DNA of 64,000 nt from Desulfuribacillus alkaliarsenatis (GTDB lineage Bacteria; Bacillota; Bacilli; Desulfuribacillales; Desulfuribacillaceae). A model generated the notes under the pieces. That model made no database searches, was not told where the DNA came from, and saw only the letters and a program-made list of their open reading frames with translations. The stretch is taken from assembly GCF_001730225.1 (NCBI RefSeq), contig NZ_MIJE01000031.1:124001-188000 (forward strand). Reading direction: 5' to 3'. A program made the translations under genes and the position numbers. How positions within the stretch are numbered: position 1 is the stretch's first letter; each line of letters starts with the position of its first letter. Positions 55,117-62,776 of this stretch are shown here, piece after piece.

Positions 55117-55150
55117 AATAAAAGAGCAAGGACTTTTACACCCTTGCTCT
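55117..55150 (-). terminator. Terminator after the holin/amidase pair
   Basis: AGAGCAAGG (55123-55131) / CCTTGCTCT (55142-55150), followed by TTTTATT on the minus strand. Confidence 0.8.
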
Positions 55151-55163
55151 ATATCGTCAAAAA

Positions 55164-55523
55164 TCAAACAAACTTCTGATGACCGTTCTCAAAATCATAG
55201 CCCATTAAATTCTTACCATTATCTAAGTAGCGCTTTAAGTAAATAACGGCGTCTTCTATTAAGCTATCAATTTGTTTTTCTGTATACAGCATTCTTAGTA
55301 CTGTAGGCATTACTTCATAAAATCTCTCGACTACCTTAGCATATTTTAGTTCCCCTGTGCCACTTCCTAGTTGTTTTTCCGCTTCTACAACAAAAGTTAA
55401 TATCATCTTTTTTACTAGCTTTTTGTTACCTGTTTTATAGGCAATTAATGAACCAATTGCTGCTACAATGATAAACATCAAATCGATAAAGTTACTGCTT
55501 ATTAGCTTCAATACTATTTCCAT
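55164..55523 (-). CDS. Holin-like membrane protein (LLH-type)
   Basis: The product has 119 residues from ATG 55523; AGAGGGTG lies 6 bases before it, while a GTG at 55532 would overlap the amidase stop. One N-terminal span (about 14-32) is followed by a long amphipathic helical cytoplasmic part (NKKLVKKMILTFVVEAEKQLG...) as in LLH-family phage holins. It directly follows the amidase gene, which is the usual order in lysis cassettes. It may be of phage origin or recruited for spore or cell-wall work. Confidence 0.75.
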   Translation of the reverse strand: MEIVLKLISSNFIDLMFIIVAAIGSLIAYKTGNKKLVKKMILTFVVEAEKQLGSGTGELKYAKVVERFYEVMPTVLRMLYTEKQIDSLIEDAVIYLKRYLDNGKNLMGYDFENGHQKFV

Positions 55524-55528
55524 AATTA

Positions 55529-56218
55529 TCACCCTCTATTAGCATCTTCATGGATTCTTTTTAACAGTAGCATTGTTGCCCAGACTGGCATTGGTTCATC
55601 AATCTTATTCAACCACAGCTCTTTATTATTCAAAAGCCCATTATCTGCCAAATACTCAATACCATCTTTTTTCCACTGTGGTGGGTTATTATTACCTTGA
55701 TTATTTTCTGAATTGCTGTCAGTGTTGTTAGTTTGATTGTTTAGTGACTCTATTTCTTCTAGCTTAGCTTCGATGTCTTTGATAAATATGCTCCATCTAT
55801 CAAGAAGTAGGCGCGGACAGTTTTTACCACTCCAATATTTATGGGTTTTAACTCTATCAACATCCCAGTTTCTTTTATAAAGCAATTCTGCTATTAAGTG
55901 CACGGCATTTTCCCATACATGTACTTGGTCTCCACTTTCGCAAACCTCAATACCTATACTAGAATAGTTGCCTTGTCTCGTTCCTGCATGCCAAGCTACC
56001 TCACTAAGTGGTATTGCTTCTACTGCTTGTGATTCATCAATAGCAATATGCCAGCTTGCTGACCTGTCATTATATTGATTAGTTAACCAATTACGCTCAT
56101 CCATTGCCGTGCTTCTTGGATTGGCTGTATTATGGACGGTGATTGACTCCATTGTTGTTTCTATACCAGGACGTTTACTTTGTGATTTCGGTATATGCTT
56201 TACAATATATTCATACAT
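55529..56218 (-). CDS. N-acetylmuramoyl-L-alanine amidase (CwlA/Amidase_2 type)
   Basis: The product has 229 residues and no signal peptide. The amidase_2 domain (about 10-150) has the zinc ligands His29 in SITVHNTANP, His81 in EVAWHAGT and the late Cys/His-type region THKYWSGKNCPRLLLD. An Asn/Thr-rich linker (about 160-180) leads to a small C-terminal module. It cuts the peptide side chain from glycan. With the holin gene it makes a lysis cassette, so it probably came from a phage, although no other phage genes are nearby. Confidence 0.88.
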   Translation of the reverse strand: MYEYIVKHIPKSQSKRPGIETTMESITVHNTANPRSTAMDERNWLTNQYNDRSASWHIAIDESQAVEAIPLSEVAWHAGTRQGNYSSIGIEVCESGDQVHVWENAVHLIAELLYKRNWDVDRVKTHKYWSGKNCPRLLLDRWSIFIKDIEAKLEEIESLNNQTNNTDSNSENNQGNNNPPQWKKDGIEYLADNGLLNNKELWLNKIDEPMPVWATMLLLKRIHEDANRG

Positions 56219-56285
56219 ATATTACCCTCCACTCCCCTATATAATATATTTGACCTTTCAACTTGTTATTTATAATAAAAAAAGT

Positions 56286-56765
56286 TTAACTTCTAGCAAA
56301 TGGTACAGCTGGTATGTCGTTAAATGGATAGTCATAATCAATCTCTTCATCAAACTCTACATAGTCTAAGTAAACCATCAGCAATAGATATCGTTGTCCT
56401 GTTTCTGGATCACTTAATATAATATGATCACGTCCAGCAGCTTCAATAATCCCTTCAAATACCTTAGTATTGTTCTCTCTTCTACCCTCAAAGGTCATAT
56501 AAACACGTGCTAGCTTGCCGCGATTTAAGCGTAAAATGTTTTCAATATAAGACATCTCCAATGGTAGCTGTCCTGGAGCAGGCGGTTGCGGAAGCATACC
56601 CCCAACTGGTGGAAATCCAGGTGCAGGCATTCCTGGCATTGGCCAGCCTGGCATTCCTGGCTGCATACCTGGCATACCTGGCGGCATTGTACCTGATCGT
56701 CTTTGTGGTGCCATCTGACCATACTGAGGTCCACTCATACAAGGCATATTATATGGGTTTTGCAT
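56286..56765 (-). CDS. gerQ: Spore coat protein GerQ
   Basis: The product has 159 residues from the ATG at 56765, chosen because GGAGGA lies 9 bases before it; the frame open to 56945 is not needed. A Pro/Gly/Met-rich N-terminal part (PGMPGMQPGMPGWP) is followed by the GerQ domain (about 75-150, SYIENILRLNRGKLARVYMTFEG, VFEGIIEAAGRDHIILSD). GerQ holds CwlJ in the spore coat and is crosslinked by transglutaminase in Bacillus. It follows cwlJ on the same strand, as in Bacillus. Confidence 0.92.
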   Translation of the reverse strand: MQNPYNMPCMSGPQYGQMAPQRRSGTMPPGMPGMQPGMPGWPMPGMPAPGFPPVGGMLPQPPAPGQLPLEMSYIENILRLNRGKLARVYMTFEGRRENNTKVFEGIIEAAGRDHIILSDPETGQRYLLLMVYLDYVEFDEEIDYDYPFNDIPAVPFARS

Positions 56766-56808
56766 AATATATCTTCCTCCTATATTTAAATTTCTTAAAT
56801 TATGTGTG

Positions 56809-57240
56809 TTAAAAAACGCTATAAACTTGTGGACATTCTGCTGGTAAAGGTGTGTAAAAGCAGTGCGCTTTATATCTACCTGAATTCCACTGACTCCACC
56901 ACTGCGCTGGACAAGGGCCATCTGGTCGGAAAAACCAGAGAGCAAACTCAGCTGGATTGTGCCTTTCGCCAGCTATTAATTTACGAGCTAAGCGTATATC
57001 TACTTCCCTAGCTCGTTGATAAAAGTAACCATGCTGTATAGCTTCAAAGCCGCCTGGTGATTGATATGTCATTTGTGGCACTGTCCTGATGTTTACAAAA
57101 TCCAAACACTCAGAGCGGACTCTATTGACCATTACATTCCCAGCCATTAACATACCTAGCTGCCCTTCACCTTCAGCCTCTGCACGCATTAAGCGTGCAA
57201 GCATCTTGACATCTTCTTCGGTCGTTTTAATTACTGCCAT
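56809..57240 (-). CDS. cwlJ: Spore cortex hydrolase CwlJ
   Basis: The product has 143 residues from ATG 57240; AGAGGTG lies 7 bases before it. It is a SleB/CwlJ-type hydrolase: RLMRAEAEGEG holds the catalytic Glu, and GMLMAGNVMVNRV, PGGFEAIQHG and ALWFFRPDGPCPAQWW are typical of the family. It has no signal peptide or binding repeat, as known for CwlJ, which is put in the coat by GerQ. It breaks the cortex in germination. This makes the host a sporeformer. Confidence 0.95.
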   Translation of the reverse strand: MAVIKTTEEDVKMLARLMRAEAEGEGQLGMLMAGNVMVNRVRSECLDFVNIRTVPQMTYQSPGGFEAIQHGYFYQRAREVDIRLARKLIAGERHNPAEFALWFFRPDGPCPAQWWSQWNSGRYKAHCFYTPLPAECPQVYSVF

Positions 57241-57356
57241 AGATTTCACCTCTTTAGGTTCAATACACTAATAGAATATAAACTTTTGTCACGATTTGTG
57301 CCTATAATATTATTAAAATGCAAATAAATGGGCTTTTAGGGAAGTAAGTCGTTATA

Positions 57357-57409
57357 AAAAATAAAAAGACCTTGCACTCGCCTAGTTAACAAGCAAGTAG
57401 CAGGTCTTT
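57357..57409 (-). terminator. Terminator of speD
   Basis: AAAGACCT (57365-57372) and AGGTCTTT (57402-57409) form the stem, followed on the minus strand by TTTTTATTTTTT. No gene lies in 57241-57458. Confidence 0.75.
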
Positions 57410-57458
57410 ATTACTGATATTTATAACTGAATATTTTTAACTGAAAAACATTATTTAT

Positions 57459-58334
57459 TTAATTCATATTCCGTCCGTAGAAAATCTCAAGCATTTCTTT
57501 TTTAATACGCTGCTTGATTTTGCCACGTTCCCTAGGTGTCAGCTCTTTTTTATCTGTACCAAATAAATAGTGGTTTAAGTCGAATTCACGCAGCAACATT
57601 TTCGTGTGGAAGATGTTTTCCTGATAAACATTAACATCAATCATGTCGTATGCTTCGCGGGTTTTACCACTCATAAAATTTTGAATTGAATTAATTTTAT
57701 GGTCTATATAGAACTTGTCGCCATTAACGTCCCTTGTAAAGCCACGCACGCGATAATCTATATATGCTATATCTGGCTCAAAGCTGGTAATTAAATAATT
57801 CAATGCTTTCAGAGGCGAAATTTCACCACAGGTCGAAACATCAATATCTGCTCTGAATGTACTAATACCGCGATCAGGATGGTTCTCAGGATAGGTATGT
57901 ACAGTTATGTGACTCTTGTCTAAGTGACCAACAACACTTTCTTTAGATCCTGGTGTTTTTTGTTGTGACTGTGAGGTTTCACCGCTTTCAAACGATTCTG
58001 CATCAGGTCCTGGTGCTTCCGTTTGAGACATATTTACAGGTTGATCATCTTCATTAATAATCTCATTTTCAGCAACAAGCATAGTTACACTCGCACCCTG
58101 TGGATCGTAATCTTGATTTGCAATATTTAAGATATTAGCACCTATAATATTCGATACCTCTGACAGAATTGTAACTAGACGCTTAGCGTTATATTCCTCA
58201 TCGATATATTCAATATACTTCTGTTTTTGCTCATGGTCTTTAGCATAGCATATATCATAAAAATTGAAGCTTAGTGTTTTTGTTAAGTTATTAAATCCAT
58301 ATAGCTTTAATTTCTCAACTGGTTTGATTTTCAT
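57459..58334 (-). CDS. speD: S-adenosylmethionine decarboxylase proenzyme, class 1A (E. coli type)
   Basis: The enzyme makes decarboxylated AdoMet for spermidine. It has 291 residues from ATG 58334 (GGAGGGG 7 bases before it). The self-cleavage Lys-Ser is in [15 protein letters not shown], which yields the pyruvoyl group on the Ser. The C-terminal half is very close to the E. coli enzyme ([44 protein letters not shown]). An acidic, Ser/Glu/Gln-rich insertion (about 105-135, [19 protein letters not shown]) precedes the cleavage site and is longer than usual. No spermidine synthase gene is near. Confidence 0.95.
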   Translation of the reverse strand: MKIKPVEKLKLYGFNNLTKTLSFNFYDICYAKDHEQKQKYIEYIDEEYNAKRLVTILSEVSNIIGANILNIANQDYDPQGASVTMLVAENEIINEDDQPVNMSQTEAPGPDAESFESGETSQSQQKTPGSKESVVGHLDKSHITVHTYPENHPDRGISTFRADIDVSTCGEISPLKALNYLITSFEPDIAYIDYRVRGFTRDVNGDKFYIDHKINSIQNFMSGKTREAYDMIDVNVYQENIFHTKMLLREFDLNHYLFGTDKKELTPRERGKIKQRIKKEMLEIFYGRNMN

Positions 58335-58563
58335 TTGATACCCCTCCAGATTCCTATCCATATTGTTTGTTAAGTAGCACTCTCCTATACACATTGACGA
58401 TTATACAAAACAGCGCCCATTATTACAATCATTATTTATTTCCGTGCGCGAGATACGGAGTACTTATGTAATAACATTTTCTAACTCTATTGCAAATAAC
58501 ATTTCTGATAATTCTAATTCTAACACAAATACTATTTGTAAATCGAGAAAAGGAGTGTTGTTC

Positions 58564-58902
58564 ATGCGTCGTTTATGGTTAACAGTTTTAACTACACTTT
58601 TACTGACAGTTTTTATAGGTGGTTCTCCAGTCCTTGCAGAAATGCATACGGCTGAGAATACAAAAGCAGAAGTTAATCTGTCTGTAGAACAGAAAAATGA
58701 GTTAGCCAAGATCCATAAAGACTTATTGCAAAACAAAAAGCAACTAATCTCCAAATATGTCGAATATGGTGTAGTGACTAAGGAACAAGGTGATAAAATA
58801 ACTTCTCGGTTTGATGAACGCTATGACAAGCTAGAGAAAAACGGATTTGTACCTAAATGGGATGGATCTAAAAAGCATAAGCCTGGCTGTAAATGTCATT
58901 AA
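58564..58902 (+). CDS. Secreted DUF2680 protein
   Basis: The product has 112 residues from ATG 58564 (AAGGAG before it; the longer frame from 58444 lacks one). It has a signal peptide (MRRLWLTVLTTLLLTVFIGG, cleavage near VLA-EM). The mature part is helical and charged (LSVEQKNELAKIHKDLLQNKKQLI, GVVTKEQGDKI), as in the DUF2680/YckD family. It ends in HKPGCKCH, a small Cys/His cluster that might hold a metal. The function is not known. Confidence 0.85.
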   Translation: MRRLWLTVLTTLLLTVFIGGSPVLAEMHTAENTKAEVNLSVEQKNELAKIHKDLLQNKKQLISKYVEYGVVTKEQGDKITSRFDERYDKLEKNGFVPKWDGSKKHKPGCKCH

Positions 58903-58915
58903 TAACAGCGTTCAC

Positions 58916-58957
58916 GCAACAGGGCACCTATCATTAGATAGGGCCTTGTTGCTTTTT
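58916..58957 (+). terminator. Terminator of the DUF2680 gene
   Basis: GCAACAGGGCACCTATC / GATAGGGCCTTGTTGC forms a long imperfect stem with an ATTA loop, followed by TTTTT. Confidence 0.9.
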
Positions 58958-59079
58958 AAATAGTAACTAATCATTTTCTGCAAAATTGACAATACATTGT
59001 ACTAAAGCTATCTTTTAAATAAGAACCAGTTAGGAATAGTTTAAGGGTAAATTAGAACCGTTAAAAGAGTGGTGATTCA

Positions 59080-60516
59080 ATGATTGTATGGCCAGGCTTT
59101 TTAAGTGTTATTTTATTAATTAACATCATCTTTACAATTATTATTATCTTTATCGAAAGACGAAATGTAACCTCGACCTGGGCATGGGTTTTGGTTTTAA
59201 CATTTGTGCCTGTGCTAGGGTTTATTCTATATTTGTTTTTTGGCAGAAAGCTCACTAAAAAAAACATGTTTAAAATTGATAAGGAGCATTATAACTATTT
59301 AGAAAAAAACATAAAAAAGCAGCAGCAATTACTTGAGAAACGCTCCACTGAATATCCAGAATTCATCCAAGAATATAGAGAATTAATCCACATGAATCTA
59401 AATCACCACTCCCCACTTACGTTACATAACGATATTGAAATAATTACCGATGGACGCTGGAAATTTGAGACTTTATTAAGTGACATCGATCAAGCTAAAG
59501 AACATATACACATGTTATATTATATAGTTCGCAACGATACAATTGGCAACGAACTACTTGTTAGGCTGGCAAAAAAAGCGAGGATGGGTGTTGAGGTTCG
59601 CTTACTATACGATTTTTTGGGCTCGAGGAATTTACCACGGAAATTGCTAGCTGATATCCGTAAGGCTGGTGGCAAGGTGGCATCCTTCTCCACATCAAGA
59701 TACCCGATTCTTAATTTCGAGGTGAACAACCGTAATCATCGTAAGCTTGTTATTATCGATAGAAAAATTGGCTACATTGGTGGATTCAATGTTGGTAACG
59801 AGTACTTAGGGCTTAACAAATCCTTCGGGTACTGGCGTGATACCCATTTAAAAATAGTTGGTGAAGCCGTCGCCCACCTTGAACAACGCTTTCTGTTAGA
59901 TTGGCGGCATGCGACTAAAGCTGAGATTTCCCTTGATGTAACCCCTAAGCCTCTGCACCAGTTTGGAAAAATGGGTATTCAGATTGTTTCAAGTGGCCCT
60001 GACTCTGACGTAGAGCAAATAAAATTGGGCTATATTAAAATGATTTTAAGTGCTAAGAAATATATATACATTCAGACACCCTATTTCATACCTGATGAAA
60101 GTTTATTAGATGCTTTAAAAATTGCTGCGCTGTCTGGTGTAGATATTCGCATAATGATTCCTAACAAACCTGATCACCCGTTTATATACTGGGCAACATA
60201 TTCTAACGTGGGAGAATTATTAAATATTGGTGCTAAGGTATATATCTATGAAAACGGTTTTATGCATGCGAAAACGATTGTTGTCGATGACAAGATAGCA
60301 TCCGTAGGAACTGCTAATATCGATGTCAGAAGTTTCCGTTTAAACTTCGAGGTTAACGCCTTTCTTTATCATTCTGATAGCTTATCGCGCTTACGTATTA
60401 TATTTGAAAAGGATATAATACAATCTACAGAACTAACCTTAGAATTATACTCGCAGCGCTCACTCTATATACGCTTTAAAGAGTCTATCTCACGCTTATT
60501 ATCACCTATTCTCTAA
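59080..60516 (+). CDS. cls: Cardiolipin synthase
   Basis: The product has 478 residues. Two N-terminal spans (4-26 and 34-55) are followed by two phospholipase D active sites: HRKLVIIDRKIGYIGGFN (about 220) and HAKTIVVDDKIASVGTANID (about 398). It condenses two phosphatidylglycerols to cardiolipin in the membrane. GAGTGGTGA lies before the ATG. The stop codon is within the first unit of an 8-bp tandem repeat, so the C-terminus is at risk of slippage. Confidence 0.95.
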   Translation: MIVWPGFLSVILLINIIFTIIIIFIERRNVTSTWAWVLVLTFVPVLGFILYLFFGRKLTKKNMFKIDKEHYNYLEKNIKKQQQLLEKRSTEYPEFIQEYRELIHMNLNHHSPLTLHNDIEIITDGRWKFETLLSDIDQAKEHIHMLYYIVRNDTIGNELLVRLAKKARMGVEVRLLYDFLGSRNLPRKLLADIRKAGGKVASFSTSRYPILNFEVNNRNHRKLVIIDRKIGYIGGFNVGNEYLGLNKSFGYWRDTHLKIVGEAVAHLEQRFLLDWRHATKAEISLDVTPKPLHQFGKMGIQIVSSGPDSDVEQIKLGYIKMILSAKKYIYIQTPYFIPDESLLDALKIAALSGVDIRIMIPNKPDHPFIYWATYSNVGELLNIGAKVYIYENGFMHAKTIVVDDKIASVGTANIDVRSFRLNFEVNAFLYHSDSLSRLRIIFEKDIIQSTELTLELYSQRSLYIRFKESISRLLSPIL

Positions 60517-60594
60517 TTCTCTAATTCTCTAATTCTCTAATTCTTTAATTCTTTAATTCTTTAATTCTTTAATTCTTTAATTCTTTAATTCCCT
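60509..60594. repeat. 8-bp tandem repeat after cls, about 11 units
   Basis: AATTCTCT is repeated about four times, then AATTCTTT about six times, with an AATTCCCT-type end. The cls TAA is in the first unit. The change from CTCT to CTTT units shows two expansion steps. The 8-bp unit is not a multiple of three. Confidence 0.95.
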
Positions 60595-60599
60595 AATTA

Positions 60600-60634
60600 A
60601 AAACTACGCCAAGCAATTTAGTTTGCTTGGCGTA
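60600..60634 (-). terminator. Terminator of the patB gene
   Basis: TACGCCAAGCAA (60605-60616) and TTGCTTGGCGTA (60623-60634) form a perfect 12-bp stem, followed on the minus strand by GTTTTTAATT. It could also end cls transcripts on the plus strand, although the U-tract there is poor. Confidence 0.85.
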
Positions 60635-60663
60635 TATTATATATTGCCTTAGTATACTGTATA

Positions 60664-61872
60664 TTACTTTAGCACTTTATCCATTCTTTGTAGCCCTATC
60701 TTTAGCATACTGTGTGGGCAAGCGAAGTTCATGCGCAGAAAACCTTCTCCACCCTGCCCGAAGGTGCTTCCCATATGTAACGCTACCTTAGCTTCCTTTA
60801 CTAAGCGTTTTTGAATCTCTTCGTCACTTGCACCCGTTGATTTTATATCTAACCACGCTAGGTACGTTCCTTCTAGCTGTACAAGCTTAACTGCAGGCCA
60901 ATTTGCTTGTACGTGCTGCTCAATTAACTGTAAATTCCTATGCAGATATACCATTAAATCAACTAGCCATCGTTCACCGTGTGTGTACGCTGCCTCTAAT
61001 GCAATTAAGCCAAAAATGTTATTGTCATTGAGTCCAGCGTTATTAATTTCAGTAATTATTTGTTTACGCTTTTGTTTACATGAAATTATTAGGTTAGATA
61101 TATGTAGTCCTGCCAGATTAAAGGTTTTCGTAGGAGCTGTGCATGTAAAGGTGATGTTAGCAATCTCTTCACTAATTGAAGCCGTTGGTATATGTTTGTA
61201 ATCAGCAAACACTAAATCCCAATGAATTTCATCTGAGATAATGAATACATCGTGCTTTAGACATAGCTCACCCATTTGTTTAAGTTCATCTTTAGTCCAT
61301 ACCCGTCCAACTGGATTATGAGGACTGCATAACAAGAATATTTTTGTCTTCGGATTTGCTAGCCTTTGTTCTAAATCATCAAAATCAATTTTATAGCTTC
61401 CATTCTCGTATACTAATTCATTGACCGATAGCTCTCGTTGATTAGAATTCACAATCCTGGCAAAGGGATGATAAACTGGCTGTTGAATTACAATCTGGTC
61501 ACCTACATTAGAGAATGTACGCATTATAAGTGTAATCCCATAAATCAATGTCGGTAATGTTAAAATCCAGTCTTGATTTACCTCCCAGTTATGACGATTG
61601 GTAATCCAGTTTGTAATCGACTCTTTATAAGACCGTCCAGGTAGTGTATAGCCATATATTCCATGCTCTGCGCGATTTGCTAATGAATCTATGACAGGCT
61701 GAGGACTTTTAAAATCCATATCAGCTACCCAAAAAGGCAGCACATCATCCTCCCCAAAAATACTTTTACAATTCCATTTCATCGTATTTGTGTTTGCGCG
61801 ATCAATAACTTCACAAAAATTATGACCTGATACAAACTCATTCTTTTCATTATCCTTTATAATATTCCTCAT
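60664..61872 (-). CDS. patB: PatB/MalY-type PLP-dependent C-S lyase
   Basis: The product has 402 residues from ATG 61872 (GGGGA about 10 bases before it; other ATGs upstream are too close to it). It is a fold-type I aminotransferase-like enzyme: VLPFWVADMDF, the nucleotide-like SPHNPVGRVW, SDEIHWDLVF, and the PLP Lys in APTKTFNLAG. It probably breaks cystathionine or similar thioethers (beta-lyase). It overlaps the pirin stop by 23 bases, so they are cotranscribed. Confidence 0.92.
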   Translation of the reverse strand: MRNIIKDNEKNEFVSGHNFCEVIDRANTNTMKWNCKSIFGEDDVLPFWVADMDFKSPQPVIDSLANRAEHGIYGYTLPGRSYKESITNWITNRHNWEVNQDWILTLPTLIYGITLIMRTFSNVGDQIVIQQPVYHPFARIVNSNQRELSVNELVYENGSYKIDFDDLEQRLANPKTKIFLLCSPHNPVGRVWTKDELKQMGELCLKHDVFIISDEIHWDLVFADYKHIPTASISEEIANITFTCTAPTKTFNLAGLHISNLIISCKQKRKQIITEINNAGLNDNNIFGLIALEAAYTHGERWLVDLMVYLHRNLQLIEQHVQANWPAVKLVQLEGTYLAWLDIKSTGASDEEIQKRLVKEAKVALHMGSTFGQGGEGFLRMNFACPHSMLKIGLQRMDKVLK

Positions 61873-62749
61873 GTACGTCATTCCCCTTTTTCTGCTGTTC
61901 AGTCTTTGCATGATTTATAAACGTTCCTTGATCAATCTCTGCAAAAGCTTGCTTTAATTCATCGTCTGTATTCATAACAATTGGCCCACCCCAGGCAATT
62001 GGCTCTTTCAAGGGCTTAGCAGCAAATAGTAATAAGCGAATTCCCTGGTTAGAACTTCGGACAACAAATTTTTCACCAGCTTCAAAAAGAACTGCACGTT
62101 TGCTATCAATCTTCTCCTCTTCGAAAAACGCTGACCCTTCGACAATATAGATAAATAGCGTTTTATCGTTATCCGTTTCCATCGACCAAGTACTATCTGC
62201 AGCTAACTTAACATCAAGAAATTGCATATCCACATAGTCTGCTTTCATAGCACCGTTGATGCCTTTGTAGTTACCTGACAAGACCTTAATAATGCTATTT
62301 TCCTCTTCTACCGTAGGTATTATTTCAGAAGTAATATCGTTATATTTTGGCTCTGTCATTTTATCTTTTTTCGGTAAGTTCAGCCAAAGCTGCACTCCGA
62401 GCATTCGCTCTGAAGGTTTTGGCATTTCTTGATGTATTATACCGTTGCCAGCTGTCATCCATTGGCAATCACCGTCTGTTATTACCCCTTTATTACCCAG
62501 ACTGTCGCCGTGCTCAATCTTACCAGAGATTAGATAAGTTACAGTTTCAATGCCTCTGTGTGGGTGCCACGGAAAACCTTTAGTATAATCATCAGGGTTC
62601 AAGGAATCAAATGCGTCTAGCATTAAAAATGGATCAAAATCATATACAGTCGGTCGACCAAGTACACGTACCAATTTAACTCCAGCGCCATCATGTTGAG
62701 TATCGCCCGTAACTATGCTTTTAACTCTCCTGTATTTCTGAATTTCCAT
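61850..62749 (-). CDS. Pirin-family protein
   Basis: The product has 299 residues, a bicupin. The N-terminal cupin keeps the metal site: HPHRGIETVTYL, GDCQWMTAGNGIIHQEMP (His and Glu). Pirins bind Fe(II) and in some bacteria act as quercetin dioxygenases or redox regulators. A ribosome binding site (GGAGG) is present. It leads into the PatB-like lyase. The function here is unknown. Confidence 0.9.
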   Translation of the reverse strand: MEIQKYRRVKSIVTGDTQHDGAGVKLVRVLGRPTVYDFDPFLMLDAFDSLNPDDYTKGFPWHPHRGIETVTYLISGKIEHGDSLGNKGVITDGDCQWMTAGNGIIHQEMPKPSERMLGVQLWLNLPKKDKMTEPKYNDITSEIIPTVEEENSIIKVLSGNYKGINGAMKADYVDMQFLDVKLAADSTWSMETDNDKTLFIYIVEGSAFFEEEKIDSKRAVLFEAGEKFVVRSSNQGIRLLLFAAKPLKEPIAWGGPIVMNTDDELKQAFAEIDQGTFINHAKTEQQKKGNDVHEEYYKG

Positions 62750-62776
62750 ATCTAATCGCCTCCAACTATAATGTTT

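Noticed and set aside
55164-56218. Intact prophage
   Set aside because: Only holin and amidase are present; no capsid, tail, integrase or attachment site is seen around them.
60509-60594. Possible CRISPR array
   Set aside because: The units are 8 bp with no spacers; it is a simple tandem repeat.
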